Below are positions 5,922-8,054 of a stretch of 8,054 nt of DNA, piece by piece. Numbering within the stretch: the first letter of the stretch is position 1; every line of letters starts with the position of its first letter. The stretch lies in NCBI GenBank assembly GCA_946631345.1, contig CAMPAA010000142.1:1-8054 (forward strand), read 5' to 3'. This DNA comes from an uncultured Verrucomicrobiota bacterium. Lineage in GTDB: Bacteria; Verrucomicrobiota; Kiritimatiellia; RFP12; UBA1067. The translations under genes were made by a program, and so were the position numbers. The notes beneath the pieces were generated by a model. The model made no database searches. It saw only the letters and a program-made list of their open reading frames with translations, and was not told where the DNA came from.

Positions 5922-7124
5922 TTAATGTGACGTCTTCCGCTTCCGCCAGGCGCTCATCGACATCCCGGTGCGGAGGCGGAACGCCTTGCGCAACGCCACT
6001 TCGGTCGAGAAGCCGCAAGCCCCCGCAATGGAACCTATCTGGCGTTTGGAATCACGCAGCATCTCAAACACCCTTTCGAAGCGCACGTCGTCGATCTCCT
6101 GCAGGATGCTCTTGCCCGTCGCAAGCCGGAAATGCTTCTCTGCGGCGCGGCGGGAAACCCCCATTTCGGCGACCACATCGGCAACCCTCACCCCTTCGCA
6201 CGCGCGCCGGCGTATCATCTCAAGCGCGACCGACACCTTTGACCGGTCGCATGCGAGCCGCCGAGCGGATTCCCGCACCACGACGCGAAGCGGCGGGTAT
6301 AACCTCGCCAAATGCGGCTCGCCTTTCCGCGCCGGGCAGAACATGAGCCGGTCGAGCATCTGCGCCGCGAACAGTCCGCTCCGGGACGTGCCTGGATCGA
6401 TGGAGGCGAGCGGTGGCGTGGCGTTCTCGCAAAGCGTCGCGTCGTTGTCAACGCCCAGCACCGCCATCTCGTCGGGCACGCCGATGCCGAGCCGCGCGCA
6501 GATGTTAAGCACCTCCTCACCAACTCGGTCGTTGCAGGCCATCACGCCGCATGGACGCGGCAGGGCCTTGATCCACGCAAAAAGCCGCCGGTAACGCTCA
6601 TCCGGCGAGAGGACCCGGCGGGACGAAAAGGCGGATGGATTCCCTCCGGCGCGGCGGACTGTCTCCACAAACGCCGCCTCGCGTTCACGATCCCACAGGA
6701 TCGGACGGGGAAAACCTATGTAGGAACACTCCGAAAGGCCAAGACCGAGCAGATGCCCCGCACCCATCCTGCCGACCTCTGCGGAATCAAGCCCCACGGC
6801 ATCGGCCGACATGGGCAGTTTCCGCCGCCCGATATCGATGAACACCGCCGGGACGGTCCCGAACAGCGAAGGTGGAACCGCCAGCGAGTCTCCGTGTTCG
6901 ACAAGGACTCCTGACGGCTTCCAGAAATCCATCGCCGCGTGGATCTTTTCGCGTGAAGTCGCGTCTGCGACTACCTGCACGCGCCATTCCCGCGCACGCG
7001 GATGCTGAAAGAACCCCTCCAGCTGCGAATCGAAGCAGTGGCGGTCGAGCGAGACGAAGAAAAGGATGGTTGTCGGTTTCACTGCGGCTTGACGGTCCTT
7101 GGGGCTTTCCGCACGCATCGTCAT
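5922..7124 (-). CDS. XylR-type transcriptional regulator (LacI-like ligand domain plus AraC-type HTH)
   Basis: From the ATG at 7124 the product is 400 residues, close to E. coli XylR (392). Residues about 18-285 form a LacI-like periplasmic-binding-protein sensor domain, with AVFIDIG near 93-99, D-A-V-G-L-D near 108-113, the GVMACNDRVGEEVL segment near 193-206 and V-P-D-E-M-A-V-L-G-V-D-N-D near 216-228, all typical of Peripl_BP_3. Residues about 297-395 form an AraC-type DNA-binding domain with two helix-turn-helices: V-A-D-V-V-A-E-M-G-V-S-R-R (about 314-326) and I-G-S-I-A-G-A-C-G-F-S-T (about 363-374), followed by F-R-L-R-T-G-M-S. It is a cytoplasmic sugar-responsive regulator; the ligand cannot be read from sequence. 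The next gene on the same strand starts 100 bases on, so the downstream operon is the obvious target. The start is uncertain (7124 or 7118) because no good ribosome site is visible; a frame start at 7139 lies inside the terminator stem and is unlikely. Confidence 0.88.
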   Translation of the reverse strand: MTMRAESPKDRQAAVKPTTILFFVSLDRHCFDSQLEGFFQHPRAREWRVQVVADATSREKIHAAMDFWKPSGVLVEHGDSLAVPPSLFGTVPAVFIDIGRRKLPMSADAVGLDSAEVGRMGAGHLLGLGLSECSYIGFPRPILWDREREAAFVETVRRAGGNPSAFSSRRVLSPDERYRRLFAWIKALPRPCGVMACNDRVGEEVLNICARLGIGVPDEMAVLGVDNDATLCENATPPLASIDPGTSRSGLFAAQMLDRLMFCPARKGEPHLARLYPPLRVVVRESARRLACDRSKVSVALEMIRRRACEGVRVADVVAEMGVSRRAAEKHFRLATGKSILQEIDDVRFERVFEMLRDSKRQIGSIAGACGFSTEVALRKAFRLRTGMSMSAWRKRKTSH

Positions 7125-7127
7125 ACC

Positions 7128-7160
7128 AAAAAGCCGCATCCCAAAGGGGGATGCGGCTTT
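7128..7160 (-). terminator. Intrinsic terminator of the NagB-like gene
   Basis: A perfect 13-bp stem (arms 7148-7160 and 7130-7142, minus-strand AAAGCCGCATCCC and GGGATGCGGCTTT) with a five-base loop ends in TTTTT on the minus strand at 7132-7128. It begins 18 bases after the stop of the NagB-like gene. On the plus strand only three T residues follow, so it acts mainly leftward. It abuts the start of the regulator gene. Confidence 0.9.
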
Positions 7161-7178
7161 CGGTTCGCCGTCACGCCA

Positions 7179-8054
7179 TCAGTTCGCTTCCGCGATCAGC
7201 GGACCGGCCAGTTCCTTGAGGAAGAAGAGACGTCCCGGAAGCGTCGGGATCCAGGACGAGGTCACGTTGCGGTCCGGCCCGTAGCGCAGCGTCATCCAGA
7301 AGCTCATGCCCTGCCACTGCATTCCGCGGCCGAGCGTGCCGTCAGCGCCGCCGATCGCGTAGTCGGCCTTGAACATGATTCCGGGACCCATCGTGTTGGC
7401 GCGGCACGGCACGAGGGTCGTGCGGCTCTTGAACGAGGTGATGGCGTTCTGCTCGATCGTGAGAGGGTGCAGCTTCACGCCGATGCGGTACGGCTGCTTG
7501 AGCCACTCGGCGTCGCTCTTGAACTCTTCGCCGATCATCGGCTCCCAGAACGCGATGTGGCACATGCGGCCGATGCCGTACACGAGCACGAGCTTCGCGC
7601 CCTCCTTCTTCAGCGCCTCGATCTTGGCGGGGTAGGTCGGGAGGTTCGTCTTCGTCGCGAAGTTGCGGTGATCCTTCGGCACGGTGAGCTTGCCGAGCGG
7701 ATTGTAGAACGCCTGCTCCATCGCGTACTGGAACGACGCGTCGCCGACGAGGGTGTTGCCCTTGCCGTCCGCCCACTCGTCCATGTTGAAGCACCACACG
7801 TGCTTGCAGTCCTGGTTCCACTCCTTGAGGAAGTAGACAGCCCACTTGTACATGCCCATCGGGCCGACCGGAAGGATGAAGATGATCTTCTCCTTGCGCT
7901 GGGCGGCCTTGCGGATCTCGTTTGCGATCTCATGGCCCATCTTGACGTCAAACTCCTTGACGTCCTCGCACGCGACAGGCGTGAAGTCCTTGTTCCAGAA
8001 CTTCTGGCGCTTCGTCACCTCGGAAGGCTTGTTCGCGCAGCACTTGTCGATCTT
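7179..8054 (-). CDS. NagB-like (glucosamine-6-phosphate deaminase/isomerase fold) protein with altered active site, 5' end missing
   Basis: The frame is open to the window edge: 291 residues are visible and the true start lies beyond. A GTG at 8018 is internal unless it proves to be the start. The fold is recognised by C-F-N-M-D-E-W (visible residues about 88-93), matching the 'FNMDEY' of E. coli NagB with catalytic D72; by S-F-Q-Y-A-M near 107; and by GIGRMCHIAFWEP (about 160-172), matching 'GVGNDGHIAFNEP'. The last motif keeps the equivalents of H143 and E148 but replaces N-D-G by R-M-C, so the ring-opening D141 is Met. The phosphate-binding 'TGGTP' near the N-terminus reads V-G-P-M-G. It is therefore a divergent family member, perhaps acting on a different sugar phosphate or no longer a deaminase. 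E. coli NagB is 266 residues, so this protein is longer. Its own terminator follows directly. Confidence 0.8.
   Translation of the reverse strand, partial: KIDKCCANKPSEVTKRQKFWNKDFTPVACEDVKEFDVKMGHEIANEIRKAAQRKEKIIFILPVGPMGMYKWAVYFLKEWNQDCKHVWCFNMDEWADGKGNTLVGDASFQYAMEQAFYNPLGKLTVPKDHRNFATKTNLPTYPAKIEALKKEGAKLVLVYGIGRMCHIAFWEPMIGEEFKSDAEWLKQPYRIGVKLHPLTIEQNAITSFKSRTTLVPCRANTMGPGIMFKADYAIGGADGTLGRGMQWQGMSFWMTLRYGPDRNVTSSWIPTLPGRLFFLKELAGPLIAEAN

Overview
The window looks like a chromosomal piece of a GC-rich, Gram-negative-type bacterium. My best guess is the Kiritimatiellota/Verrucomicrobiota group, probably host- or gut-associated. This rests on gene content only: secreted sulfatase-modifying-factor (FGE) fold proteins in tandem, a XylR-type regulator, a pectate-lyase-fold fragment and a Bvu_2165-type HU-like protein. 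It is an inference, not a match to a known genome. Every gene I can support lies on the minus strand, so transcription runs from high to low coordinates.

Right end (8054-7128): a NagB/glucosamine-6-phosphate deaminase-like gene, open at its 5' end, closed by a strong intrinsic terminator (13-bp stem, T5 tract). Next (7124-5922): a XylR-type regulator, with a LacI-like sugar-binding domain followed by an AraC-type double helix-turn-helix. Its start codon sits only a few bases after the terminator's T tract.

Centre (5862-1442): a four-gene operon with an extended -10 promoter just behind the regulator gene. It encodes a small secreted protein of unknown function, then three secreted paralogues of about 440 residues each, spaced 14, 20 and 26 bases apart. 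Each paralogue has a signal peptide, a conserved N-terminal beta-rich domain of unknown function and a C-terminal FGE-sulfatase (PF03781, C-type-lectin-like) domain. None has the canonical cysteine pair of active formylglycine-generating enzyme, so binding or structural roles at the cell surface are more likely than sulfatase activation. Two copies of a 7-bp direct repeat upstream of the promoter suggest local control by the regulator, presumably in response to a sugar.

Left end (1291-1): a truncated pectate-lyase-fold gene with an intact start, ribosome site and signal peptide but only the first part of the domain. It is followed by an AT-rich intergenic block with six tandem 22-bp units and one inverted unit forming a near-perfect 19-bp hairpin. 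About 60 bp further on, a near-consensus sigma-70 promoter (TTGACA-17-TATACT) drives a Bvu_2165-type HU-like DNA-binding protein gene that runs off the window. The repeat array beside a broken gene and a nucleoid-type DNA-binding protein gene is the least explained part of the window.
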